From Pyxidicoccus trucidator (GTDB lineage Bacteria > Myxococcota > Myxococcia > Myxococcales > Myxococcaceae), in assembly GCF_010894435.1 (NCBI RefSeq), contig NZ_JAAIXZ010000015.1, forward strand, positions 186,001 to 250,000: a DNA stretch of 64,000 nucleotides. The letters are read 5' to 3'. This document shows, one piece after another, positions 32,963-42,117 of this stretch. The stretch's first letter is position 1, and the number at the start of each line of letters is the position of its first letter. A program made the translations under genes and the position numbers. The notes beneath the pieces are model-generated. The model did not search any database and had not been told where the DNA came from. It saw nothing but the letters and a program-made list of their open reading frames with translations.

Positions 32963-34837
32963 TTAGCGGCCCGACGAACGCGTGGGTAGCGCCTTGAGCT
33001 TTCGCTCGAGCACCGCGCGCTGTCCGGGGGGCTCCGCCGACTCGGGGTCCAGCGCCAGCACGTCCAGGGCGCGGCGCCAGGCACCGGCCGCCTCTTCGCT
33101 CCGGGAGGCCCGCTGGTAGGCGTCTCCCAGGTGCTCCAGGATGACGGGCTCGTCCGGAGTCAGCGACGAGGCCCGCTCCAGCGCCTCCACCGCGCGCAGG
33201 TACTCGCCGCGCCGGAAGTACACCCACCCCAGCGAATCCAGGAAGGCCCCGGTGTCCGGGCGCAACTGGAGCGCGCGCAGCACGCGCCGCTCGGCTTCGT
33301 CCAGGTCCCTGCCCGACTGGGCCAGCAGGTAGCCCAGGAAGTTGAGCGCCGGGGCGTGGTCCGGGTCCACCTCCAGCACCGCCCGCATCCGCGCCAGCGC
33401 GCCGTCCACGTCGCCCTGCCGCTCGTGGGCCGCGCCGAGCACGTAGAGCAGCTCCTCGTCCCGGGGCTTGCGCGCCACCACCTCGCGCAGCAGCGTCAGC
33501 GCCTCCGTCCCCCGCCCCTGCCGGTGCAGCGTGGCGGCCAGCGCGTCGTACAGCACGGGCGTGGGCCCGGCGGCCAGCCCTTCCCTCAGCACCGCCTCCG
33601 CCCTCGCGCCCGCCCCGCTCCGCTCCAGGGCGCGGGCGTACTGCAGCCGCGCCTCCAGGTCCTCCGGTGTGTCCTGGAGCGCGGCCCGCAGCAGCGCCAG
33701 GGCCCGGGAGTGCTCTCCCGCCAGCGACAGGCAGCGGGCGCGGCGCAGGCGGGCGTCGGCGAAGACTTCCGAGCCCTCGGGCACCCCGGCGAAGGCGGCC
33801 GCCGCCTCCGCGAAGCGGCGCATCCGCTCGTGCACCAGGCCCGCGTAGTAGGACAGGCGGGGCTCGTCCGCGCCGGCCTTCCGGGCCGACTCCAGCACCT
33901 CCGCGGCGGCGGCCGGCTCGCGCGCGGCCAGGTAGCTGAAGGCCACGCGCACGGCCGTCTCCGGCTCGGAGGAGAGCGACAGCAGCCGGTCGAAGTACGC
34001 TCGCGCCCGCACCAGGGAGCCGGCCTTGAGCGCGGCGCGGCCCGCGCCCAGCAGCACCTCCTGGCTGTCCGGGTCCTTGCGCAGCGCGCGGGCGAGGGCG
34101 TCCTCCGCCTCGGCGGGGCGGCCGGAGTCCTCGTACAGCTTCGCCAGGGCGGCCAGCACCTCCACGTCGCCCGGGTCCCTCCGGCTGGCCTCCGTCAGCA
34201 GGCGCTCGGCGCGGAGGACATCGCCCCGCTCCGCCAGGGCCAGCCCCAGGCGCCGGTGGCCGGAGGCCTCGCCGGGCAGCGCCAGCGCCAGCGCCTCCAC
34301 CACCTTCACCGCCTCGTCGGGCGCGCCGGCCTGGAGGTGCAATTGGGCCAGCACCAGGTACGCCTCGGGCTCGCGCGGCTTGAGGGCCACTGCGCGCCGC
34401 AGGTGCAGCCGCGCCCGGGTGTAGCGCCCGGACTCCAGCAGCACGCGACCCAGCAGCACGTGGGCCGGGTAGTACGCCGGGGAGCGCTCCACCGCCCGGC
34501 GCAGCTCGCGCTCGGCCTTCTCCAAATCCCCCAGGCGCGCGTACTCCTCCCCCAGTTGGGTGAGCAGCAGCGGGTGCCCGTCGTCCGTGGCCAGGGCCAG
34601 GCGCAGCGCATCCACCGCGCCCCGGTGGTCTCCGGAATGGTGCAGCAACCGCGACTGGAGGTAGTTCGCATAGCTGGCGGACGAGGAGAAGCTCCCCTCG
34701 TCCGTGGCCGCCGCGTCCATGGCCTCGCGAATGGCCTCGCGGTCCACGCGCGGGCGCTTGGGCGGAGGGGCCGCGAGGGCCCCCCGCGCCACGAAGACGC
34801 CCAGCAGGACGGAGACGAGGAGGCGGGAAGGGCTCAC
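32963..34837 (-). CDS. Exported multi-TPR protein
   Basis: A 624-residue exported protein starting at GTG 34837 with signal peptide SRLLVSVLLGVFVARGALAA. Nearly all the rest is tetratricopeptide or related repeats, about a dozen (YPAHVLLGRVLLESGRYTRA, PEAYLVLAQLHLQAGAPDEA, ALNFLGYLLAQSGRDLDEAE, AFLDSLGWVYFRRGEYLRAV). Such proteins are periplasmic scaffolds. The ribosome site at the GTG is poor, so the start is chosen from the signal peptide. Partners are unknown. It probably shares a transcript with the downstream hydrolase. Confidence 0.85.
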   Translation of the reverse strand: MSPSRLLVSVLLGVFVARGALAAPPPKRPRVDREAIREAMDAAATDEGSFSSSASYANYLQSRLLHHSGDHRGAVDALRLALATDDGHPLLLTQLGEEYARLGDLEKAERELRRAVERSPAYYPAHVLLGRVLLESGRYTRARLHLRRAVALKPREPEAYLVLAQLHLQAGAPDEAVKVVEALALALPGEASGHRRLGLALAERGDVLRAERLLTEASRRDPGDVEVLAALAKLYEDSGRPAEAEDALARALRKDPDSQEVLLGAGRAALKAGSLVRARAYFDRLLSLSSEPETAVRVAFSYLAAREPAAAAEVLESARKAGADEPRLSYYAGLVHERMRRFAEAAAAFAGVPEGSEVFADARLRRARCLSLAGEHSRALALLRAALQDTPEDLEARLQYARALERSGAGARAEAVLREGLAAGPTPVLYDALAATLHRQGRGTEALTLLREVVARKPRDEELLYVLGAAHERQGDVDGALARMRAVLEVDPDHAPALNFLGYLLAQSGRDLDEAERRVLRALQLRPDTGAFLDSLGWVYFRRGEYLRAVEALERASSLTPDEPVILEHLGDAYQRASRSEEAAGAWRRALDVLALDPESAEPPGQRAVLERKLKALPTRSSGR

Positions 34838-34925
34838 GCGAGGAGGAGTCTAGCGCGGCCCCGCCCGGCGTGCAGGCGGCACACACCGCCTCCGCCGGAA
34901 CCCGTCAGGTCTGCTCCCGAGGCCG

Positions 34926-37433
34926 TCACACCTCTTCCTGAGGCGGCGCGCCCAGCTTCTCCAGCAGCTTCTCCACCGGGTCGCTGTCCTGGCTCACGTC
35001 CGCCACCGCCGAGCGGTACTCGGTGTCCGTTGCCTTCTCGACGTCCGGCAGCATGCGGCTGATGACGTTGCGCGCCGGCTCCGCCTGGCACTCGGGGAGG
35101 ATGACGACGAACACACCTCCGCCCAGGTGGGAGATGGCATCCGGGTGGCGCACCCGCTTGCGCATGATGTCGGCGATGCTGGCCGGAATCGGGTCCACCG
35201 GCCGGTCCGGCCGCAGCACCGCCAGACTGAGGGGACGGTGGAAGCGCCGGCTGCGCGTCAGCTCCTGCTCCAGCCGCAGCAGCAGCCCGCGCCGGTCATG
35301 CAGGCCCGTGGCCGGGTCGCTGCCGGTGCGCCGCTGCAGGGCGCTGGCCTTCTCCTTCTCCTGCTGCTCTCGCTCGCCCTGGCGCAGCTTGAGCGCACGG
35401 TCGGTGCGGTTGAGGAGCTCCACCGCGTTGAACGGCTTGCTCATGTAGTCCACCGCGCCCAGGTTGAGCGAGCGGACCTTCTCCGCCACGCCCTGGTGGG
35501 CGGACAGGAGGATGACGGGGATGTTCGCCGTGTCCGACGAGGACTTGAGCGCCATCGCCGCGTCCAGCCCGTCCAGCTTGGGCAGGAACACGTCCATGAC
35601 CACCAGGTCCGGCCGCTGCGCGCGCGCCTTGGCGAGACCTTCCGCACCGTCGCGGGCCACCTCCACCCGGTACTTGGAGCGCAGCACCTCCGACAGCACG
35701 GCCGCGATTTCCGGCTCGTCCTCCACCACCAGCACGCGCGGCTGCTCATGGGGGTTGGTCGCGGCGGGCTGCTGCGGCCTCGGGTTGCGCGGCGCCTCCT
35801 GCGCCAGCGGCAGCGTGAAGACGAAGATGCAGCCGTTGGCCGGAGGGCTCTCCGCCCAGATTTCGCCGCCGTGCAGCTCCACGAACTCCTTGCAGATGGC
35901 CAGCCCCAGCCCCGTGCCCTTGCCGCCATGGCGGTAGCGGTCGAAGACCAGGTGCAGCTCGTCCGGGGGAATGCCCACGCCGTCGTCCTGCACGCACACC
36001 TTGGCCGCGTCGCCGTCCGGGCGCCCCAGCCGCTGCGTGCTCACCACCACCTCGCCGTCCTGGCGCGCGTGGTGGATGGCGTTGGTGATGAGGTTCTGCA
36101 GCACCTCGTGCAGCTTCATCTCGTCGCCGATGAGCATCAGGCTGTCCGGGCAGTCCGCGCGCAGCGACACGCCGCGGTTGGCCGCCAGGATTTCCAGCTC
36201 ATTGACCGCGTCCCGGCACAGCTGCGCCACGTCCAGCACGCGCGGCTCAATCGACAGCCGCGCCGCCTCGCCCTTCCCCTTCTCCAGCAGCGACTCGACC
36301 AGCCCGAGGATCTTCTTGCCCTGGCGGATCATCGCCTCGGCGGACTGCTTCTGCTGGGCCTCCAGCGGGCCCTCCTGCAGCAGGCGGCCATGGCCCAGCA
36401 GCACCTGGAGCGGCGCGCGCAGGTCATGGCTGCAGACGGCGATGATCTCGTCCTTGAGCCGGTTGAGCTCCTTGAGGCGGCGGTTGGCGTCGTTCAGCTC
36501 CTGGTAGCGCTGCACGTACGCCAGCTCCAGGTCCTCGCGCTTCTTCTTCACCGCCGTGTGCAGGCGCGCGTTGCGGATGGAGTTGGCCAGCACGCCGGCC
36601 ACCGCCTGCGCGAACTCCTGCTCGTCCCGGCCGAAGGACGCGTCCACCCGCGACACGCGCAGGAAGAGCGCGCCCAGCAGGTCGTCCTGGCAGATGAGCG
36701 GCTGGACGAGGATGGACTTCACACCCAGCGGGAGGATGGAGGTGCGGACCTCCGCCATCAGCGGATCTCGCTGCGCCTCTTCAATCAGCACCGGGTGCCG
36801 CGTCTCCAGCGCACGGCGCAGCTCCGGGTAGCGGGCCACCTCGATGTCCAGCTCGACGAGGCTCGGGTCCTCCTGCGTGGCCACCACGCGGGCGGTGCGG
36901 GCATGGCTGCCCTCCACCAGCACCACCGAGCAGCGGTCCGTCCCGGTGACGCGCCCCACCTTGTCCACGGCGATGCGCAGGATTTCCTCCAGCTCCAGCG
37001 AGCTGGTGGCCGCCTGGGTGATCTCCAGCAGCATCCCCATGCGCATGCGGATGCGCTCTTCCCTGTCGCGCAGCCGGCCCGCGCGCAGCGCCGCCTCCAG
37101 CCGCGGCACCACCTCGTCCGCGCTGCGAATCCAATCGTCCACTGCCAGACGTTTGAAGGCCTCCGCGGAGCGGGTGCGCCCCAGGTCCACCAGCACCGGC
37201 AGTCGCTGCAGGCGCTCCACCTTGCGCAGCGAGTCCAGCATCTCCGCCGCCCGCTTCGCCGTCACCGCGAGCAGCACGACCTCCGGCTGGAGCGTGTCCG
37301 CCGCCTGCGACAGGCTGCTCTCCCGCTCCGCCGCGGCGCACTGGTAGCCGCTCGCCGTGAGCCGCTCGATGAGGGCGTCTCCCGCCTCCTTGGCGGCCAC
37401 CACCAGCACGCGTCCCCGCTGATCCGCCTGCAT
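34926..37433 (-). CDS. Hybrid histidine kinase with GAF, receiver and degenerate GGDEF domain
   Basis: An 835-residue cytoplasmic sensor kinase with no membrane segment. Order: receiver-like N-terminus (residues 7-120) without clear phosphoacceptor; GAF (about 165-315, LEEILRIAVDKVGRVTGTDR); HisKA with CSHDLRAPLQVLLGHG; HATPase_c with VCVQDDGVGIPPDEL and GKGTGLGLAICKEF; receiver (about 583-700, VLVVEDEPEIA, VVMDVFLPKLDG, VDYMSKPF); and a GGDEF-like end (about 712-825). There the catalytic motif reads HLGGGVFVVILPE, GGGVF for GGDEF, so diguanylate cyclase activity is unlikely. GTG 37445 is an alternative start. Confidence 0.9.
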   Translation of the reverse strand: MQADQRGRVLVVAAKEAGDALIERLTASGYQCAAAERESSLSQAADTLQPEVVLLAVTAKRAAEMLDSLRKVERLQRLPVLVDLGRTRSAEAFKRLAVDDWIRSADEVVPRLEAALRAGRLRDREERIRMRMGMLLEITQAATSSLELEEILRIAVDKVGRVTGTDRCSVVLVEGSHARTARVVATQEDPSLVELDIEVARYPELRRALETRHPVLIEEAQRDPLMAEVRTSILPLGVKSILVQPLICQDDLLGALFLRVSRVDASFGRDEQEFAQAVAGVLANSIRNARLHTAVKKKREDLELAYVQRYQELNDANRRLKELNRLKDEIIAVCSHDLRAPLQVLLGHGRLLQEGPLEAQQKQSAEAMIRQGKKILGLVESLLEKGKGEAARLSIEPRVLDVAQLCRDAVNELEILAANRGVSLRADCPDSLMLIGDEMKLHEVLQNLITNAIHHARQDGEVVVSTQRLGRPDGDAAKVCVQDDGVGIPPDELHLVFDRYRHGGKGTGLGLAICKEFVELHGGEIWAESPPANGCIFVFTLPLAQEAPRNPRPQQPAATNPHEQPRVLVVEDEPEIAAVLSEVLRSKYRVEVARDGAEGLAKARAQRPDLVVMDVFLPKLDGLDAAMALKSSSDTANIPVILLSAHQGVAEKVRSLNLGAVDYMSKPFNAVELLNRTDRALKLRQGEREQQEKEKASALQRRTGSDPATGLHDRRGLLLRLEQELTRSRRFHRPLSLAVLRPDRPVDPIPASIADIMRKRVRHPDAISHLGGGVFVVILPECQAEPARNVISRMLPDVEKATDTEYRSAVADVSQDSDPVEKLLEKLGAPPQEEV

Positions 37434-37445
37434 CTCGACTCTCAC

Positions 37446-38011
37446 GGTGAACCTCGGACCCGCCGGCCCAGGAAGGACGGATGGAGAGGCTGCGTCAATC
37501 CACTGCGTGCGAAAGGGTACATGGTTCGGATCCGGATCATGCCGCTGAACACGCCCGTGGGCCAGAGCGGCGCACATCCCAGGAAGGGCGGGCATGTGAG
37601 AGGAAATGCGCGGCCTGGCCGCACTGGCCGTACGCCCGCCACCCGCCATCCCCCCTGGCCCCTCCCTCATGCACCCTGGTGGCTATCACGTCCGCGCCCC
37701 CGGGGGGATGCTTCACGTCCCCACCCCCGGCAGATGCCCGGCCGGTCGCCCCTTCCACCGTCGATCAGGCGCCAGCACGGCTGCAATTGTAATCCCCTGG
37801 CGCTTACACGGCCGCTACTCCCACCGAGAAGCCCCCGCCGCCCGCGCGGAGCCTCCAGGTCCGGGGATTCCGGACTCCGGGCCCCAGGCATCCAGGCTCG
37901 CCTCCAGCTCCGGGCTCCCCGTCTCCGAGCCCCGAGCCCCGAGCCCCCGCGCTCGCCGCCCCCGGGGCACGGTGATGCCCGGACCGCGGGTACGGGATAG
38001 AGTGCCGCGCC
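37446..38011. other. 566-bp gene-free stretch between divergent genes
   Basis: This interval separates the leftward kinase from the rightward lipoprotein. The frames crossing it are Pro/Arg-rich artefacts of C-rich sequence. Around 37,860-37,960 there are several GGCTC/GAGCC and CCGGACTCCGG-like inverted or tandem motifs, including three GAGCCCC units near 37,935-37,955. I found no tRNA, convincing promoter or small gene. Confidence 0.5.
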
Positions 38012-39619
38012 ATGCCCCATCCTCCCCTGACGCGGCACGCATGGCGCGCCGCCCTCGCCCTTGCCGCCAGCCTGTCCGCCGCCTGCGGCGGTGACCCCAA
38101 GCCGCCCCCCACGCCGGACCCGCCCCAGGTCGCCCTCACGGTGCCCGAGTCCAACGTCGCGGGCACCAGCCTCAAGGTCATCGTCAACGTGACTGGCTGC
38201 GACACGGTCTCCTCCCTCAACCTCCTGGACCGGGAGACGTTCCTCAAGACGTTCACCTACGCGGGGAAGGACACCACGCTGGAGCTGCTGTCCGCGGACA
38301 TCCCCTACAAGACGGTGGGTCTGTCGGCCAGCCTCGCGCTGGTCGCCGAGGCCGTGTGCGATGACGGCCGGAAGAACAAGTCCCAGCCCCAGCCGGCCGT
38401 CTTCTTCCCCGTGACGCGCGTGGTGGACGACCCGCAGGCCCGGGAGCAGGTCTTCACCATGCCCTTCGTCGCCGAGGGCACGGGCACCAATGTGGCATTC
38501 CTTGGCTGCAAAGGCCCCACCGCGGGGGCGCACACGCTCTACCGCCAGCCGCTCTCGGGCACCGCGCAGTCGGTGGCGATGCCCACGCTCTGCACCCCGA
38601 ACACCGTCATCAGCGCGCCCGCGTCTGACGGCACTCGCTGGGTCTGGACTCCCGGCTCCAGCGCCTTCGCGGTGGACCCCAGCTTCCAGATTACCTCCCG
38701 CTCCCACCCGGACCTCGCGATTGGCACGCTGACGGTGATGGACAATGGCGACGCGCTCATCCGCAACCAGAGCGCCGGCCGCATCATCCGCCTGTCCCGC
38801 CGGGCACCCAGCCCCGGTGGCGTCGGCACGGAGATCTGGGTCTTCGAGTACCAGACCGGGAAGGTCGGCTATCCGCTGGCCCCGCTGAAGGTGCGCAACG
38901 GCCGCGTGCTGGTCGCCTCGCAGTACCCCTCAGGCGACGGCCGCGCGCAGATCATCGTGGAGGAACTGGACGCTGGCGACTCCAACCCCGCCACGGGTGG
39001 CACGCTCCTGACCCAGCACGTCATCCGCGACGTCCTCAGCACCAGCGTGGAGCCCCCCGTTCCGGCGGCGGCCTTCAGCGCGGACGGCAGCGTGCTGTAC
39101 CTCGGCTTCTACCCGGTCGCGACGGACCGCTCGCAGGTCGTGGCCTGCGCCTCCGACGCCGACGGGTGCGAGGGGGCCAACTCCCGCTGGTCCAGCATCC
39201 AGCTCGTGGGCCCGGTGAGGGCGCTGATTCCCTATGCGAACGACTCGCGCCTCGCCGCCGTGGGCACGCAGCGCGTCTGGCCGCTGGCCACCGCCGATGG
39301 CGTCGTGCGCGGCAAGGACAGCACCTCGGTGGACGCCAACGGCGCGCTGAACGTGCTCTACATGCTCCCGAGCCGGCCCCCGTCCACCGACGTCTTCTTC
39401 CTCAACGGCCCCGCGCGAGTCGGCCAGAGCGCCTCGCTGCCGGTGGAAATCGTGGGCATGGACCAGTCCTCCAGCGGCGAGGGCCGCGAGGTCTTCCGCT
39501 ACCAGGTGGCCGTCAGCATGGGCGCCGCGGTGGACGGCGATGGCCGCCTGTGGCTGCGCACCGGCGGCAAGTTCCACCAGGCGCTCCCCATCAGCCAGTA
39601 CCGGAGCGCCCGGCCGTAA
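38012..39619 (+). CDS. Hypothetical lipoprotein, beta-propeller-like
   Basis: A 535-residue lipoprotein with signal peptide ending SLSAACGG (Cys25) and a Pro-rich spacer (PKPPPTPDPP). The mature part starts with an Ig-like segment (VALTVPESNVAGTSLKVIVN). Later repeated strand patterns resemble a beta-propeller (WVWTPGSSAFAVDPSFQITS, AAFSADGSVLYLGFYPVATD, AAVDGDGRLWLRTGGKFH). Cysteines occur in pairs, in keeping with export. I do not recognise a family. It ends 9 bases from the convergent tlyA gene. Confidence 0.75.
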   Translation: MPHPPLTRHAWRAALALAASLSAACGGDPKPPPTPDPPQVALTVPESNVAGTSLKVIVNVTGCDTVSSLNLLDRETFLKTFTYAGKDTTLELLSADIPYKTVGLSASLALVAEAVCDDGRKNKSQPQPAVFFPVTRVVDDPQAREQVFTMPFVAEGTGTNVAFLGCKGPTAGAHTLYRQPLSGTAQSVAMPTLCTPNTVISAPASDGTRWVWTPGSSAFAVDPSFQITSRSHPDLAIGTLTVMDNGDALIRNQSAGRIIRLSRRAPSPGGVGTEIWVFEYQTGKVGYPLAPLKVRNGRVLVASQYPSGDGRAQIIVEELDAGDSNPATGGTLLTQHVIRDVLSTSVEPPVPAAAFSADGSVLYLGFYPVATDRSQVVACASDADGCEGANSRWSSIQLVGPVRALIPYANDSRLAAVGTQRVWPLATADGVVRGKDSTSVDANGALNVLYMLPSRPPSTDVFFLNGPARVGQSASLPVEIVGMDQSSSGEGREVFRYQVAVSMGAAVDGDGRLWLRTGGKFHQALPISQYRSARP

Positions 39620-39628
39620 CAGCAACGC

Positions 39629-40369
39629 TCAGGGCCTGTCGGCGACGAGGAGTGCCTCCACGTTGCCGGCGGGCCCGGGCACGGGCGAGTCCATCAGCCC
39701 ACGCACGGTGAGGCCCTGCTCGCGCACGAAGGCCGTCACCGTGTCGATGGCGTCCTGGCGCGCGGCGGCGTCCCGCACCACGCCGCCCTTGCCCACCCGC
39801 TCGGGGCCCACCTCGAACTGGGGCTTCACCAGCGCCACCAGCAGCCCGCCCGGCTCGAGGAAGGTCAGCACCGAGGGCAGCACCTGGGTGAGCGAGATGA
39901 AGCTCACGTCGATGACGATGGCGCCCACCTTCTCCGGCAAATCTTCGTCCGTGAGGTAGCGCGCGTTGACGCGCTCGCGCGAGCGCACCCGCGGGTCCTT
40001 CCGCAGCTTCTCGTGCAGCTGGCCGTAGCCCACGTCGATGGCGTGCACGCGCGTGGCCCCGTGCTGGAGCAGGCAGTCCGTGAAGCCGCCGGTGCTGGCG
40101 CCGATGTCCGCGCACACCCGGCCCGTCACGTCGAGCCCGAAGCGGTCCATGGCCCCCTTCAGCTTCAGCCCACCGCGCGACACGTAGGGCAGCACCTCGC
40201 CCTTGAGGCGCAGCTCCGCCTCCACCGGCACCAGCGAGCCGGGCTTGTCCACGCGCTGGTCGTCCACCACCACCTGTCCGGCGAGGATGAGCGCCTGCGC
40301 CTTGGTGCGCGACTCCGCCAGCCCGCGCTCCACCACCAGCACGTCCACGCGCTCCTTGCGAGGCTTCAC
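39629..40369 (-). CDS. tlyA: TlyA-family rRNA methyltransferase
   Basis: A 246-residue 2'-O-methyltransferase. TlyA members methylate cytidines of 16S and 23S rRNA, a change linked to capreomycin susceptibility in mycobacteria. Residues about 5-65 are an S4 RNA-binding domain (RVDVLVVERGLAESRTKAQA). Residues 65-246 are an FtsJ-like domain: YVSRGGLKLKGAMDRF, ADIGASTGGFTDCLL for S-adenosylmethionine, VDVSFISLTQVLP-type and LVKPQFEVGPERVGKGGVVR blocks. The ATG overlaps the dxs stop (ATGA), so it is coupled to isoprenoid genes, an arrangement seen in many bacteria. Confidence 0.93.
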   Translation of the reverse strand: MKPRKERVDVLVVERGLAESRTKAQALILAGQVVVDDQRVDKPGSLVPVEAELRLKGEVLPYVSRGGLKLKGAMDRFGLDVTGRVCADIGASTGGFTDCLLQHGATRVHAIDVGYGQLHEKLRKDPRVRSRERVNARYLTDEDLPEKVGAIVIDVSFISLTQVLPSVLTFLEPGGLLVALVKPQFEVGPERVGKGGVVRDAAARQDAIDTVTAFVREQGLTVRGLMDSPVPGPAGNVEALLVADRP

Positions 40370-42117
40370 CGCCCGCCTCCTTCCAGCAGCTCACGGCCCG
40401 TCCGCAGCAGGCCCGCCGCGTCCAGGCCCAGCTCCGCGCGCTGCACCCGCGCGTCGCCATGCGCGACGAACACGTCCGGCATGCCCACCAGGCGCACCCG
40501 CGCGGTGATGCCCCGGGCCGCGTACAGCTCCAGCACCGCGCCACCCAGTCCGCCGCGCGTCGTGCCCTCCTCCACCACCACCACGTGGCCGCACGCGGCG
40601 GCCTCCAGCAGCGCGGCCTCGTCCAGCGGCGAGGCACAGCGCGCGTCCAGCACGCTCCAGCCTGGCTGGCCCCGCGCGGCCTCCAGCGCGGCCAGCCCCA
40701 GCGGGCCCAGCGTCACCAGCGTCAGCCGGGGCCGCTCGGCGCGCAGCAGCCAGCGCGCGCCCACCAGCGGCGCCTCGCCCGCGAGCACCCCCGGAGGCAG
40801 CGGCGGCAGCGTGCCGCGCGGGAAGCGGAGGACGGACGGGTGCGGCGCCGCCAGCGCGGTGTCCAGCATGGGCGCCAGGTCCTCGCCCACCATGGGCGAC
40901 CAGAGCTGGAGCCCGGGCAGCGGCCGCAGCGACGCGACGTCGAAGGTGCCCTGGTGCGTGGCGCCGTCAGCGCCCACCAGCCCCGCGCGGTCCACCGCGA
41001 AGACGACGGGCAGGCCCGGCAGGCACACGTCGTGGATGACCTGGTCGTACGCGCGCTGGAGGAAGGTGGAGTAGATGGCGCAGACGGGGCGCGCGCCCGC
41101 CGCGGCCAGCCCCGCGCTGAAGGTGACGGCGTGCTGCTCGGCGATGCCCACGTCGTGCACCCGGTCCGGAAAGCGCGCCTTCAGCTCGTTGAGCGCCGAG
41201 CCCTCCAGCATGGCCGGCGTCACCGCCACCACGCGCGAGTCCTTCGCCATGGCGTCCTCCAGCACCGCCGCGAAGGCCTCGCTGAAGGTCCGCTGCCCCT
41301 TGCGCGAGCGCACCAGCTTGCCGTCCCGCCACTCGTACGGGCCCATGGCGTGCCCGCGCGTCTGCGCGTCCGCCTCCGCCGGGGGGAAGCCCTTCCCCTT
41401 GAGCGTGAGCGCGTGCACCACCACCGGCCGCGAGGACACCTTCGCCTCGCGCAGCGCGTGCACCAGCGCGCCCAGGTCATGCCCGTCCACCGGCCCCAGG
41501 TAGGTGAAGCCCAGCCCCTCGAAGAAGGCGCGCGCGCCCCGTGTGCGCAGCAGCGCCGGAATGGCGCCCACGTTGGCGCTGATGGACATCTGGTTGTCGT
41601 TGAGCACCACCACCAGCGGCAGGTCGCTGCCCCCCGCGTTGTTGAGCCCCTCGAAGGTGAGCCCGCCGGTGAGCCCGCCGTCACCCAGCACCGCCACCAC
41701 GTGGCCGCGCCGGCCCAGCACCCGGCGCCCCTCCAGCATGCCCAGGGCCGCGGACACCGCCGTGCACGAGTGGCCCGCCAGCAGCGCGTCATGCGGGCTC
41801 TCACGCGGGTCCAGGAAGGGCCCCAGCCCGCCGGCCTGCCGCAGCGTATGCATGCGCTCTCGCCGCCCGGTGAGCAGCTTGTGCGCGTACGCCTGGTGCC
41901 CCACGTCGAAGAGGAGCGCGTCCGTCGGCGAGTGGAACACCCGGTGCAGCGCGACGATGAGCTCCACCGCGCCCAGCGATGCGCCCAGGTGCCCGCCCAC
42001 GCGGCCGCACAGGGAGATGATGTCCTCGCGCAGCGCCTCGCACAGCGCCGGCAGCTCCGCCTCCGGAAGCGACCGCACGTCGGAGGGCGAGGCGATGCGC
42101 TCCAGCAACCCCGTCAT
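40366..42117 (-). CDS. dxs: 1-deoxy-D-xylulose-5-phosphate synthase
   Basis: Dxs condenses pyruvate and glyceraldehyde-3-phosphate using thiamine diphosphate, the first step of the MEP isoprenoid pathway. The thiamine motif VLGDGGLTGGLTFEGLNN, DVGHQAYAHKLLTGRR, GPVDGHDLGALV and DVGIAEQHAVTFSAG are present. Length is 583 residues, against about 620-640 usually. The gap lies after SISANVGAIPALL, where a loop of roughly forty residues seen in E. coli is missing, with FFEGLGFTYLGPVDGHD resuming at once. Start ATG 42117 overlaps the ispA stop (ATGA). Confidence 0.95.
   Translation of the reverse strand: MTGLLERIASPSDVRSLPEAELPALCEALREDIISLCGRVGGHLGASLGAVELIVALHRVFHSPTDALLFDVGHQAYAHKLLTGRRERMHTLRQAGGLGPFLDPRESPHDALLAGHSCTAVSAALGMLEGRRVLGRRGHVVAVLGDGGLTGGLTFEGLNNAGGSDLPLVVVLNDNQMSISANVGAIPALLRTRGARAFFEGLGFTYLGPVDGHDLGALVHALREAKVSSRPVVVHALTLKGKGFPPAEADAQTRGHAMGPYEWRDGKLVRSRKGQRTFSEAFAAVLEDAMAKDSRVVAVTPAMLEGSALNELKARFPDRVHDVGIAEQHAVTFSAGLAAAGARPVCAIYSTFLQRAYDQVIHDVCLPGLPVVFAVDRAGLVGADGATHQGTFDVASLRPLPGLQLWSPMVGEDLAPMLDTALAAPHPSVLRFPRGTLPPLPPGVLAGEAPLVGARWLLRAERPRLTLVTLGPLGLAALEAARGQPGWSVLDARCASPLDEAALLEAAACGHVVVVEEGTTRGGLGGAVLELYAARGITARVRLVGMPDVFVAHGDARVQRAELGLDAAGLLRTGRELLEGGGR

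Noticed and set aside
35127-38000. 957-codon open frame on the plus strand
   Set aside because: Antisense to the hybrid kinase, which has complete HisKA, ATPase and receiver motifs.
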